From: Monarcha castaneiventris obscurior | Taxonomy: Eukaryota; Chordata; Aves; Passeriformes; Monarchidae | Direction of reading: 5' to 3' | DNA: 64,000 nt | NCBI GenBank assembly: GCA_026261815.1 | Contig: JAMPIT010000174.1 | Location: 5,022,001-5,086,000 of the forward strand | Notes under the pieces: generated by a model | The model's database searches: none | Seen by the model: the letters and a program-made list of their open reading frames with translations, nothing else | Told to the model about the DNA's origin: nothing | Part shown: positions 13,732 through 26,600 of the stretch, piece by piece | Position numbering within the stretch: position 1 is the stretch's first letter | How the letters are laid out: the number at the start of each line of letters is the position of its first letter | Program-made: the position numbers and the translations under genes

Positions 13732-15963
13732 ACAACAAATGTATTTTTCCTTGGAGGTACTTACACATTCGGTGTAAATCATCTCTCTTTCCTTTTTGAT
13801 AAAGGTAACCATAGCAATCTCTTTAAACTTGATAATATTAGGCTTATTTTCCAGCCTCTAATCATATTTGAATGGTTTTTTGACAGCCATTTGAATTTTT
13901 TCAATGTTTGTTGTTTGTTCAGTGTTTGCCCTAGGACTATTCACACATATTTGATGAATTTATAGAGAGAAAGCCCCTTCCCAGCTTCCCTTCTCCTATC
14001 CTGAAGAAGCGAAACTCCCACCTTCTAAAGCACACTGGCAACTCCTCCATTCTGCCAGCCTGCAGACAGTCAACAGAGAAATCCCCTTTCTTGACCAGGA
14101 GTGACCAGAAATAAACACATACATTTTATTCATCATCTTTCCCCCATGTCAGCGATTTTTCTTACAGAAGTCTCTGTAGTTTTTTGGGTTTGTTTTGTTT
14201 TGTTTTTTCAGGAGCTGCTAAATACTAATATTCGTACCTCTGTGCCACATATTTCCTAGTCTGAACTTTACAGTTTTCCCTCTGTCTTTGGCAGTCAATA
14301 AGTTCTGGAATATTCAAGGAACGTCTTTTTCTGTCCTTCCCTTGTTGTCCATATCTGCTACCTGGTACACAGTGATAACCAGCAATCCAAGTGTGCTGCC
14401 TGTGCCAGCAAGCCCTGCTGGCACTTCAGATGGATGTGCTTGAGAATGACTGGGATAGAACAGGGTTCTGCAGGGACCTGAGAAACCCCTCTTCAGTTGT
14501 CATTTGTAGCTAAATAGAGACACATCCATACCTCCAAAAGAATACCTCATAGTCATATTTATTCTTATAACCATAAACTAATTCTTGCTGTTTAACTCTG
14601 GTTATTTACTGAAAGAGGGATCATTTACTCAAGGACTGAAAACCTCAAGTCACCCCAGAAGTCTAAATATCTGAGCCCAGTGCTCCTCTCAGACAAAAAG
14701 ACTCCTCTTTCTTAGGGATCAGCACCTAATAGCCAAAATCACCGAAAAATACACGGGAAGTTTATTCCTTGCAATAGCTTTTTTCTATCCCTCTGCATTT
14801 GAAGGTAGTCAACTTGTTTTTCAGGGAATTAGTGCCATGGGATGTGGCTGTTGGAGAGCCAAGGTCATTTTGCAATGTGTGTTTCCTATTGAGGCACACT
14901 AGGGCACCTGTGGTGCAAAGCTGAGATTATTTCATGTGTCTTCACAGAGTGCACACATAAAGGAATCAGTTTAGCTTTTGGGCTCCCTGTATTTAACTCA
15001 CTGGTAGCTACTTCCCCAAACAATAGGAGCATCAGCCATCAAATGATTGCTGCATTCAGCTGTATTTCATTGAAGTGAAATTGAAAGTCCTGACAAAGAA
15101 AGGGGAGAGACAATATCTTGTTTTATCATTTTGTTGACTTTACTCTTCTAAAGAAAAAAGAATAAATTGTAGTTAATAAAATAAAACAGTTCTTCAAGTG
15201 AACACCTCTCTAGGTATTAACAGTAGACAAAATGTTCTAAAGACTGTCAGAATAATAGAAATCTTATTAAAGAAATAGAAAAATGGCAACATATATGACT
15301 CAAAGTCTCAGACTTCTGTTGCAAATTGATGCCTAAAGAGTCATGCTCAGCAAGCAAAAGGGCCCAGTTCCACACCTGTGTTTTCAAATATTCTACAGTA
15401 CAACTTTGAAAGAAGCCCTGCTGTGTAACATCTAGGCTCAGAGCAAGACCAGCCACTGAGATCAATACAGACACTCAGAAGCCTGCAATACTTATAGGCC
15501 ATTACAGCAATTCCAAAATCAATGGAGTATTTAACACGGTGCTAATGTAACTCCATTGAGACTAAGATAGTGAGCCAGCCACAACACGCTTGTGACAGAT
15601 TTTTGCAGAAGCATTTTCAATTACTGTGTATTTTTGAAGAAAGGATAAATAGCAGTGTTCTTTGTGCCTGGCATCCTAAACAACACCCTGTCCCCAGCCT
15701 GCCCGACTCTGCAGCTGACACAGTGCTGTACTAAGGCTGCTGTGCTTGAACCAGCCCGACTACTAAGCCAGTCCTACCCAGCAGTGTTCCTCAAGGCAGC
15801 TCACTGCCTACACCCAGCATCAGTGTCACTGCTCTCCTACACTGCCAGGAGATCTACCTGAGATAAAAAAGCAATGCTCAGAGCAACCTCTTCAGCTGCA
15901 GCCAACTAAACTCCCCTAGAGCGACCTATATAGAATACCCCTCAAAGGTCACTTCTAGCTTAA
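13732..15963. other. Non-coding spacer
   Basis: Repeat-poor AT-leaning DNA. A somewhat GC-richer block at 15655-15960 lies directly before the LTR, with an open frame at 15655-15861 that I do not recognise. No gene is supported. Confidence 0.45.
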
Positions 15964-15968
15964 TGTAG
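15964..15968. repeat. 5-bp target site duplication, left copy
   Basis: TGTAG directly before the LTR, repeated exactly at 16454-16458 directly after it. A 5-bp duplication is what ERVL-class integrases usually leave. Confidence 0.75.
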
Positions 15969-16453
15969 TGCCCTTGGTTCCAATATAGATGTATTCTATT
16001 ACCACCAGCTGTGGGCCATTAGCTGTTATGTCCTGCTATGCCCCACCCCTGATAACAGACAATGGGCCAGCAAGAAACCACTGCATGACTCATGGACTTA
16101 TCTCATCCTATTGTGAGATGCTGCGCCCAGGAGGGAGGAGCCTAGCATTCCCACCTGGATATAACCTGGCCTTGGAACTGCCTAAGGGAGCCCTGTCTGC
16201 TGGGTTCCCAGAGGGCGAGAGTTACCACTGGACCTTCAGCTGGAGACCAGACCTTCCATAGGATCACTGCTTCAACTGAGCTACTTCATCTGGACTGCTA
16301 CCACCACCCTAACAGGGTGTCAGGTTGTATCTGACTTTGTCAATGTTTTTTTTTCCTTTCCCTTGTATTATTTCACTTATTTTTTAAATTTTTTCCTATT
16401 AAATTTTAACCCTGACTTGTGATCTCCCACTGGTTTGTTTTCAAACCAATACA
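15969..16453 (+). mobile_element. Solo LTR, ERVL-like, 485 bp
   Basis: The element starts TGCCC, ends AATACA and is bounded by identical TGTAG pentamers, so both ends are defined. Inside are a TATA-like GGATATAA near 16157-16165 and a poly(A)-signal-like ATTAAA near 16398 followed by a T-rich tract, giving plus orientation. There is no internal retroviral sequence on either side, so the provirus was lost by LTR-LTR recombination. The open frame at 15989-16261 lies wholly inside the LTR and is not a gene. The ERVL call rests on duplication length and general look. Confidence 0.8.
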
Positions 16454-16458
16454 TGTAG
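16454..16458. repeat. 5-bp target site duplication, right copy
   Basis: TGTAG, identical to 15964-15968, directly after the LTR's terminal CA. Confidence 0.75.
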
Positions 16459-17351
16459 GCCAGTAAACTACCCCTTCTTAACATCTAGGGCACATAGCAG
16501 ATGCCATGGCAGCAATACTGAAGGAAAATTCTCTCTGCATGGAAATGTGTGACCTGCAACTTTTTGATTGCAAAGTGAGAAAAGGGACAGGAGAACTAGA
16601 ATGATACTGCTGTAATCAGTAACCTTGTTCATCCAGTCTTAGGCAGTGACTAGATGCCAGTCCTCTACAATAAAGGCAGTATAAGAAGTTCTGTCTATCC
16701 TCCCTCACTGCAATTTTCTGCACCCAGTTGTGCAAGCATCTGTTGGAAAAATATTCTAAACAGGACCAGTCAAATGACTGTGTTTTTAAAAACAACAAAA
16801 AATGTTTAAAAAACCAACTACCAGTCAAAAATAACTTACCTTGATCCTGTTGCACAAGTGGTTTGGATCATGGGCAAAAGGCAATTGTGTTTGTATGACC
16901 AGCTGCAGGCAGTGTATGGAAAGATTTGCATCACAAGAGAAAACTGGCATGGAACTATGGAGCCTGAAAAACTACTTTATGATCATTGTCTTAGTCCCAG
17001 AGACCTCACTTCTGGAGAGCTCATAAATCTGTCCTCTTTTGTACCATGTTCGGATGCTATAACAAACTGTTGGAGGATGCCCCTATTAGATGTAGATTAA
17101 TTAAGATGCCAGCACGATACTGATGGACTCGGGAAACCTTTGGTTCACACACAGGAATCTTTATTACATTTCCTAACCTATAGAAACTGTTGCTCCAAAG
17201 CTTTTTCTATGATGTAGCATTTGCACACAGGAATTTGAGACTGCAGAGAGAAAAGAGAGGTTAATCTTTTAAAAAAACAAAATTAGGGAGTCAGTCAAAA
17301 AGGTAGATACAGCTTGCAATGGTTACTTCATGCTTTATATCTCAGGAATCT
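16459..17351. other. Non-coding spacer with one unplaced open frame
   Basis: An 80-codon plus-strand frame at 16858-17100 begins at GTG, not ATG, and has no acceptor or donor pair that I trust. Its product is not recognised. I treat the stretch as non-coding. Confidence 0.4.
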
Positions 17352-17645
17352 TAGAATTATAGAATGGTTAGGGTTGAAAGGAACATAAAGATTATCTCAT
17401 TTCAACCCCCCTGCCATGGGCAGGGACACCTTCCACTAAACCAAGTTACTCAGAACCCCATCCAATCTAGTCTCAAACACCCACAGGGATGGGGCATCCT
17501 CAGCCTCTCTGGGCAACCTGTTCCAGGGCCTCACCACCGTCACAATAAAGAATTTCTTCCTAATATCTAATCTAAACCTGCTCTCTTTCAGTTTAAGGCC
17601 ATTCCCCCTTGTCCCATCACTACCTGCCCTTGTGGCAAGAACTGA
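17352..17645 (-). mobile_element. CR1 LINE fragment, minus strand
   Basis: In reverse orientation the fragment shows the CR1 3' end: 'agaatggttagggttgaaagg' at 17362 onward is the complement of the CR1 tail. It continues into the ORF2 C-terminal code (minus frame 17436-17768, with RFRLDIRKKFFIVTVVRPWN in the middle). It is short and 5' truncated near 17645. Confidence 0.85.
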
Positions 17646-20600
17646 GAGTAAAGCAGACAGGTAAAAGGCTGAAGCACTTGGCCTCCATATCCCCCTTCCA
17701 GTCAATATCTGAAGCTGTGGGATTGAACACAGCTTTTCTAGAGGAAGATTTGCTTCTTTTTCACTCATCCATCTTGCTTCCCTCCTCTTCTTTCTCCCTC
17801 ATCCTTGTCACTTTTTATCTGTTCTCTGAACTCTGCTTTCATTTGAGATGTTTTAAATTCACTAATTTAGTAATTTTTATGGTTCAATCTGCTACTGGAA
17901 ATATTAATTGCATCAGAGCTTTGTCTCTGAATGCTAGATCCCACACAAAGTAAATAGTGCATTGCTAGGAACCACAGAAGAGGTGGTGGATACCCATCAC
18001 ATTTAAACCATGATGCTGCATGAAGCCATTCACTGGGTACCTAAACTTGGGGTGTTTTCAGGTGATGTTCTCAAGCTGTTTTCAATGGGGTATGATGCTG
18101 CAGTCAGTAGTCATTCAAGGCAATACCGAATCGTGGTCAAATTCTTTGAGTCTTGATTTCAAGAATCTGGAATTATCTACTGCCTGGCAATAATTAGACA
18201 CACTTCTGAAAAACAAGCTCTATTTGCTTGGCTGCTAGTACCAAGTATTAGGATATTCTTAGTTCCTGGTATAAAGTATTTCTCTAAAACTGTTTTTCTA
18301 ACATGTATCAAGCTACAATTATAAATCAAATAGCTTTACAATTAAAAGACATACTTGGCCTTTTTTATCTTGTGAACATTTGCGTGAAATTGGAGCCTTG
18401 CTGTGGGGTTTTTTTTACATAATTGAACTTTTTTCTCAAATCCCTCAATTAAAATATATAACAGCTTTTTATAAAAAAGAGCACAAATTCATAAAAAACA
18501 GTAACAGCCCAAACTGTCACTGAATTGTTGCATCTGTGTTTCGCTGTCACCTAGTTATAGATCTGGAAAGTAATGCAGAGGTGCAGATGACATTTCTTTC
18601 TTCTTCACTGATGTCACTACAGACTCCCAGCATTCCTCCACCTATTCTCCTTCAAGACAGCAGAATCAGTACTTCCTTTGGAGCATGAGTGTTTTTTGCA
18701 GCTCATTGATAATATCTTTCTACTAAACTATTGTTTTACCTAGTCTTTACCATTAAAGGTGTTTGTCTGCATTAATACAGCCCTTCTCTTCTCCAAAGCC
18801 CTATATATCATCTGTCAAAGGGATTTCTACTCGAATTGAAGAATACATAATCTACTTTCTAGGACAAGAAGTTATCTTTATCCTTCCTATCATAGTACTA
18901 CCTAATTTCAGAGAAAATTCTTTTTTATTCTGTCATAGGCTCCAGCCTTCTCATATTTGTCTGCATCATAGCATGGTGCAGTAAGCCTATGACAAAACAT
19001 GAATTAATTTTTTGTGGCTGAAGGAAAAATCGTGTGTGCTATAGGCTGCAGTAATTGGGTGATCCTACTGGGACACTCTGATTGTCACTGCAGGATTTGA
19101 AGTGGCAGGTGTTTAGTTGTGATGCAGATTCATCCTCTCATGCCTGCGCTGCCTAACAGCATGAAGGCAAATCCAAAGCTTCCAAATGCCTGTAAAACTC
19201 TGATAATCCTGCTAAGATTTATTGCAGTGGTTCAAGAAAGAAATACAAGGAAGCAAGTCATACAATCAGATAAAAAAAAAAACAACAACTTTTTTTTAAA
19301 GATAAGCCAGTCCATTCTAAAGGAAGAAAGCCTGTAGTTCACCTTAAGTACTGTCCAAGGAGAAACTAATTCCTTTCAGATGCAGGGTCAAGTTTTATGT
19401 GGAGTCATCTTGACCTGTAATCAGTTTGGCTATGAAGAAACATATGTACTCTAAGGAACCATGGAGCAAAAATAAAATATGATCACTAGCACATCTAGTC
19501 CAACTGTCTTGGAGCTCTGTTGAAAGCTCTGTTGCCACTGATTTTGATGGGATTTGGATGTAATTCTGTCATTCAACACAGGTGCTTTTATTCAGGACAT
19601 TTTGGTTCTCTCAGTGTCAGGAAAAAAAATGCAGCCCACATTATCATCAGGAGAAACCAGAAAAGCATGGTACTTCTCAAAATTAAGCTAGAAAGTCTTC
19701 TAGAAAGAGTTGTGTTACCTCCAAATGAGTCCTTCTCCACTGGTGGTGAACACTAGTTCAAGTGCTAGCTTAAATTGGAAAAGGGTTTTCAGCACAGTTG
19801 GAAAAAGCAGGAAGAGAATTTGTGAAGCTGGAGGTTTCTACTTTTGTCCTTCCATGAGTGGCACTTTGTTTAACATACGAATTCTGGGGCACTCATTGAT
19901 GACAGCCATCACTCACCAGTGGTTCCACTTCCTAAAGTGGAGAGAATAAAAATACATAATTGCGTTTTGCAATGGTCAGTGCATTAGCAAAAGAGTTCCC
20001 TATTTCAGCGATTTCTATAACTACCAACAAAATGTCCCAAATTGCTCTTTCTCAGACACACCAGCTATAAAACTGAATTCACTTCACAGCAGTGAGATCC
20101 ATGGGCTAAGTTCTTCTTGGTGCATGACAAACAGGACCATAAAAAATTTAAATCATATTTCTGATTGTTAGAGCCTTGGGAAAGATGTAAAGAAAGAAGA
20201 AAATATCATTTTCCATGACTTGAAGTATTTGAATTTCAACTTCTTTCTGGAATAGAAGTTAGAAGGAAGTCATAGGGCCTTTGAGGCAAGGCTAGAAGCA
20301 GCTGCTTAAATCAGATCGAATAAGATAGTCATACCAATCCACTCTGACCAAAACAACATTGGACAGCAGATCAATGGCTGAGCATAACTTTGGCATTCTG
20401 TGTAGCCTGTTGATCATTTTTTGTTTCACAAGGTTTGTGTCACAAAACAGTCTGAAAATGAAAGCAAAATTCCTTGTGGGAAAAAGTCAATATCAATGAT
20501 TCTTTCCACTAAGCAAAAAGGACCCCACAGACTCTTGTCAGACTGGATTCAACTGGAATATTTGTGGTTTTCAGATGGCTTATCCTCAGCCCCCAGCTGA

Positions 20601-23600
20601 AGAGACTCTTTGAGGCTGTACCCCAGCCATCAGTCCCTACACTCCATTTGAGCCATGCAGCCTGAGGAAGTGGGAATGATGGCATCCCCTGGCTGAGCAG
20701 CCCTGGTGTCAGTCAGCTCAGTGCAATGCCAGTTACCAGTGGTACTGGCACTGCCTGTTCCTTCATCCTTCCCACTTTCCAGCTGCATGTCAGACACATC
20801 CTGACTAGCATTGGCCACTAAGGACCATTCTTTCTCTAGGAGTTCAGGTTGGCTAAGTGGAAGCCCATTCTTCTGTCCTAAGGATAACCATCCAAAAATG
20901 ATGGGAGCCTTGCAATTTTGTCTGAATTCAGTTAGTCTGACACTGCCCTTAGGAAAGGATAGGAAAAGCCAAAAGCAAATCAGTAAACCAAATTCAAGGA
21001 GAGCAGCTCCCCTGTCTGTGGAAACAGTTGGACAGAAATGAAGGGAAACGAAGCATGCCTACACGTGACTGCTCCGCTGGCGTGGTCCACCTGAGAAGTT
21101 GCCAGCCACTCCCAGCCCTTCTGTTGAGGACATTTTTATCCAACCTTGTGTCCTCCATTTGTACTCTTAGAAGAGGATGGGGTTGGAGGGCATCCTAGTT
21201 CCTTTCACAACCCAGCTCCACCCCTGGGTGTAAGTCAAATTTTGAACTCTCCCTGCGTTTTTGTTTATTACTGCAAGCAGAAATATCTCTACCTCCCTCA
21301 CACAAAGTCATTGCCTGCTACAGCTACTTTGCACAGGCAAAGCCTGGTGCTGCTCTCAACTGGCCATTGCTGACCAGAAGCAACCACGCCCAGACTAAAC
21401 CTTAGTAGAGTATTAGCTTATCACAATGACTTGTCCAGGGATGTTATGCAGAGGCAGGAATAAACTTCTTCACGTGTAAACCTTAAGTTCTGCATATACA
21501 TCCACCTTGTTAATCATATTTAATAGGATGTCACAACCAGACTGATACATGCAGTGTATAATCAACAGTCAGTTTAGATAGGATGGCAACCAGCTCTGAC
21601 AAGGGAATGAATTTGGGATCCTCACTTTATCCTCTCTCCTACAAGCCTGACTTTAAAGGTTCCCTTTGAAGACAATCAGCTGGATAGCAGGATGGCTGTT
21701 AAATTTTCTGGACTCTGAAAGCAGACACTCACAGGTTCGGTTTCCTAGGAAGCACCTGTCAGACCACACATGGCTATAAGAGTTGCAGCTGACTCAAGGC
21801 ACAAAAGACAGCAAATCTGTAGCCAAGCTGTCTGAAGCAGTTGAAAGAAGAAAAACTTTCAGTCATCCAGGCTGGGAAATTACAGTGTTTGGTTTTCATA
21901 AGGTACAGTAACACCTACATTGTTTGCCACTGAAAAATTATATTTACAGTATGTTGAGATGAAATAATGTACTTTAATCCATGAAATTTAGAAAAGCTGA
22001 AGGGTTACTTTTTAAATGGCGTTCTCTGTTGCCTGAAAGTTTTTACTGCAGACTAAAAGACACAGCAGTAAATGTAGTCCCTCTTCAGAGCCTGAAAGCT
22101 AAAGTGGCAGTGCTGACATATGAAATAGTGAATAATACAATTAAAGTAGTCTGCTTTCCTTCTAATATGAGCTTGGAGATGTCACTGCCAGTACTCTTCA
22201 GAGTAATAACATTGTGCATTATTAAAGACAAGATCTCAACAGCTGTTTAATGTTAATACAAGACCCCATAACACATTCTAAGAGGCTCCATGTCAGTCCA
22301 ATATAGGCACTGCAATTTTAACTTACAGTACAATTACTACCTTCTCTTGCACTCTGAAAGTTTATTTCCTGTTTTGTCAGGCAATCATTAATCTTTAAAA
22401 AAAAATAAATTGAATGTTCAGAAAAAAACTCCTAAAAGCTACCCACAGTTCTCCATATCCCTATTTGAAGAAAAAGAAAGTTACTCTAGAGTCAGCCAAA
22501 TCTCTGCCCCCTTCCTTGGCATTCATGCCTCGCCTCCATTTTGCCTTGAGTAGAATGCCACTGTTCCTGTTTTCCAAGACTGAGCAGTACTGGCAGCAGC
22601 TGTGATTCGTAAAGAGCCTCATGCAGGATCTGAGTTTAAATTCTAGCTGTTCACACACTGTGTGCTAGCATATGTTATAAGCAACTATAAATTGTGTACA
22701 GATGTGTTCCGGAATTCCAGTGAAGCCAAGCTAACAACATTGAATAACAGCTCATATGCTTTGTAATTATACATAATGAATGTGCTGTCATATAACAGAG
22801 TCCATCTCTGTGGCAGGATTTATCCAGTGGCTTTGGAAGCAAGGAGTAAGAATTATAGTGTGAATTTTTAAGTAAGATTTTTAATACAAGATATGCAAAC
22901 CAGAGAGAGATGACTGATTTCTGGGGAACATTTTATGTAAGAGATTCTGAGCACACAAGCCAGAACTTAAAAAAAAAAAAAAAAGATTTGTTTAGAACAT
23001 TTTTAAAAGTCTAAAGACAAAAAACATTTACATATAAGTAAAAAGAAAAAGTGTGCAAACATAGTTGGAAAAGCAAAGTGCCAACAAACAGGGAATAGAG
23101 GGAAGCACAGTAAAGGAATGGGGTGGAGGAAGAGCGCAGGCTGCTGTCAGACAAAGGTCACTCTAATGACCAGGAAGAACAGGGCTGAAGGAAGATGAGC
23201 ATCCTTAAAGTACCTTGTACATGTTCTCTGCTGTACTCTTGTGCAAAACTGATGATTTTCATCAAGAGAAGATTGGTTTCTGTAAATTAGAGTTTGAACA
23301 ATAAATGCTGGGAATATTGACCATCTTTGTTGAATGGACAGGGCAGTTCATCATTGCTCACATACCAGATGTGCTCCTTCCCCGAGTCCAACAGAGCAGC
23401 AACACTGCTTTGCTTCTCTTCTGACCAGTGGCAAACACCAAGCAGATACAAAAAGCCTGACTAGAAAAAGTAATTCTTTAAGCTGTGTGGACAAAGCAGT
23501 AGAAGAAAAAGAAAGGCCTGAACACAGTATCAAAATGTGAGCATAGGTTAGCTAGCAACTAGCAGAAGATCAGACCTCTGTGGCCTGTCCCACTCAGAGC

Positions 23601-26600
23601 CCTTAGGTCAGCTTGTGTTTTAAGCTAATTTAGATCAAGCTCTAGTCCCACTATCCTGATCAGCTTTTTTTTTTCCCCCAGCTTTTTATGCTCTTCTCTA
23701 TTACTTTAGCACAGGCACTTATTTGATTGCAAAGTGAAGTGGTTCACAGAGCTGGAAAAACTGAAAGCTTATGAAATAAAATAATTAGCTTTCAGCAAGG
23801 TTCCAAGTTCCCTGGATGGGATCCATGTGAAATCAGAGAGAGGCCAGGGCTAATGCAAGAGTGGGGACAGAGGTGTGCAGCCTTGGTCCACAGGGAATGT
23901 GCAGGTGACAATTACCTAGTCCTAGATTACCTTGAGCTGCTGTGGAAGCACACCTTCATGCCTCTCAGAAAATATCACAAGCTTCTTTGCAACTCCATAG
24001 ATAAAATTTTGCCTCTTCTGGCTAATAAAGAGAGAGAGACCTTTTCTTATAAACTAAGATGTTTTGTGGCTCCTCCACCCCAGGTTGCTCTCCTGATTGA
24101 AAGTGGGCTTGTAGGTTTAATGAGAGTACTCTCCAGTAGACACTAGCAACGCATCATTAGTGAACAGCATCAGCTCTGACAGAGACACAGCTTTCAAGAC
24201 TCATCCTGTGTTTGAAGGTGATTTGCTACATCAAAGCTGAGAAAATATATTAATAAGGCAAAGGAAAAAAACTCTGAAACTTTGATTATATCTTGCATTT
24301 TTGTTATTGAGCTTACCTTTTGGTATAAATCTTCTTTCTGCTTGTATTACACATTCCAGTGCATTTCTCCATATGCATAGTATTTGCATCATTTGGCAGA
24401 GAACATGAAAACCTAAACGATGATCAGACTGTGCTGGAAAGGGTCTGTTAATAGAAAACACAGGCAGTTAAATCACATCATATTAAATCAGCAACATTCT
24501 TATCCCTGAAGCATGGCATCTTATTATTTATGGACTATTTATTCTTGACTCTTTGGTCTCCTTATATCTCATGAGCCTGATTAGCTACATATTTGATGGT
24601 TTCATTTTCTCCCCTCTGAAATTCCTTGGATTAATCCATGCAGGTCATTTTGCTAACCCACTTTGACCAGACTTGTGATACTGCTTGGTACCCTCAGTCT
24701 ACCTTACAATTTTGATATAGTTTAACACTGGTTGGTCTCCAGCCTTTCTCTTCCACAAACAAAAAGATGAATACCCCTATCCCTTATCTGGGAGGGACAG
24801 ATGCAGCTGTACTTCCTAGCTCAATTTTAACGGCATATTTCTGAAAGATGAAGTGCTATATACAAATTCAAAGTGAATCTTTCGAAAACATATCTATGGA
24901 AAACATGTAAAAGCACAGGACTAACACAAGAAAGGGCTGTGGCTCAAAAATCTCAGGTAACATTAGATTGTCTGTCTACAGACTGTCAATGAGAAATATA
25001 GATTTCTGCTATTTTATTGTCCTACTGCCTCTTACCGCATTAGATGCTATATTATTTCCTTGAGTCCTCTCTCAAGGCAGACTGTATTTGACAGTGTTAT
25101 ACAGCAATGGTTCCTGATTTTCTGGAAGAACTGGTCTGAATTACATGACATAACGTCACAAAATGATGATGGTAAGAGGCAGCAAACTCTGATAGCACTT
25201 ACGCAGCTTTTTGGCCAGGATAAGAGGCAGTAGAGGAAGAGGACTTGATGACAAGTTACACTGGAGGAATTTTTGCAAGGGATGACAAGTCATCTGATTG
25301 TCTTAAGCTTCACCTTAAAGCGTGTCCCGTGTTGAGCAATGGAGTTCAGTGGTAACGGTGCAGGACTTCACAAAGGGCCTGCCATCAGCTGTCCCACTGG
25401 AGTCACTGTGGTGGACCTCATATCAAGTACACAGCATCCAGGGTGATGGTAAGAAAGAAAATATGAAGGTAGTGTGTTGTACATACAGAATAACCCTGGT
25501 CACAACAGCAACAAAACAGCTGCTGTTACTGGCTCTAGGCATTTTAATACCTTTTAGAGAAAAGCAGCACCAGAGGAGTTGCTCCATCCCAAAGGGTATG
25601 TGTTGCTACATCAAAGAGCAACTAACTGCATTGTTAGGACTTCAGCTGTTAAGACTAGCATGCTCCACTGCATTCCCAACCCAGCATTCCCTACTTAACA
25701 AATAAGGAATTAGTTTGGTGATTAAATTATTTCCATCAAATGCTCCCCCTTTCAGCTATGTTAGTTGTCATTTTGTTGCTTTATTGATCCCGTTTTCCAG
25801 GCCATTGCTTTTCCAAACAGCAGTCCTCAGAAGAATTATCCCATTAAGGAAACAATTAGTTTGCAGATTTTAATTTATCTGGGGCCTTACTGGTATCTGG
25901 TTGCATTTCTTCACCTGTTAGTTTGCTTCAGGACGTTTTGCATGCCTTTGCTGATGTTTTAATGGATTGCTTTGGTTTATTAGGAGAAGCACTACCCCAG
26001 ATGCTAAAACCAATTCCCAAGTACTAGACCATGTTGTGCTGATATGCAGTGCAGCAGCTCCAGATCTTCCCAGATTTCAGAGGCAGGGAGAGAACTGCTT
26101 GGAAATTTTGCTACGGGGGATGATTGTCTTGCCTAAGGACAAGTGAGTTCAAGCTGAGAAAGGTGAGATAAGCACCATAGCTGAACTTTCTGAGGTCAGT
26201 CATGTCTCAAGGTCTTTGGCATGGTCTCCCCATTGTAGCAGGAGTGTTGCCTTGTGCAAAAACTGAGGCGGAACCATGACTCTGCTTTTCTCCTTCATAA
26301 TACCATGGGCCAATATCTGTCCTAGTAACAAAGGAACTATAGACACTTTAATTGGGATTCATCCCTACACGATGCACGTGCTCATTTTGTCTCCTTCCAT
26401 TTCAATATTGAACCAAGTTGCAGAGACAAATTCTGGCCCCATGGTATTACTCAAGGTGAACAGCTGAAGCATTCAGATAGTCGTTTTCTGAATCAGCTTG
26501 CAGAGGCTAAGTAGCTAGATTAGAAGAATACAGGTGGGAGAGTGATAAATCCCATGATCAGAGGCATTTACAACAAGCTATGAGACTCTGCTTTGTGCTG

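Noticed and set aside
15989..16261. 90-codon plus-strand frame
   Set aside because: It lies wholly inside the solo LTR and spans its promoter region; it has no link to any retroviral or host protein.
25322..25705. 127-codon plus-strand frame starting at GTG
   Set aside because: No splice sites, no recognisable domain, and of a size expected by chance over this length. Kept only as a note.
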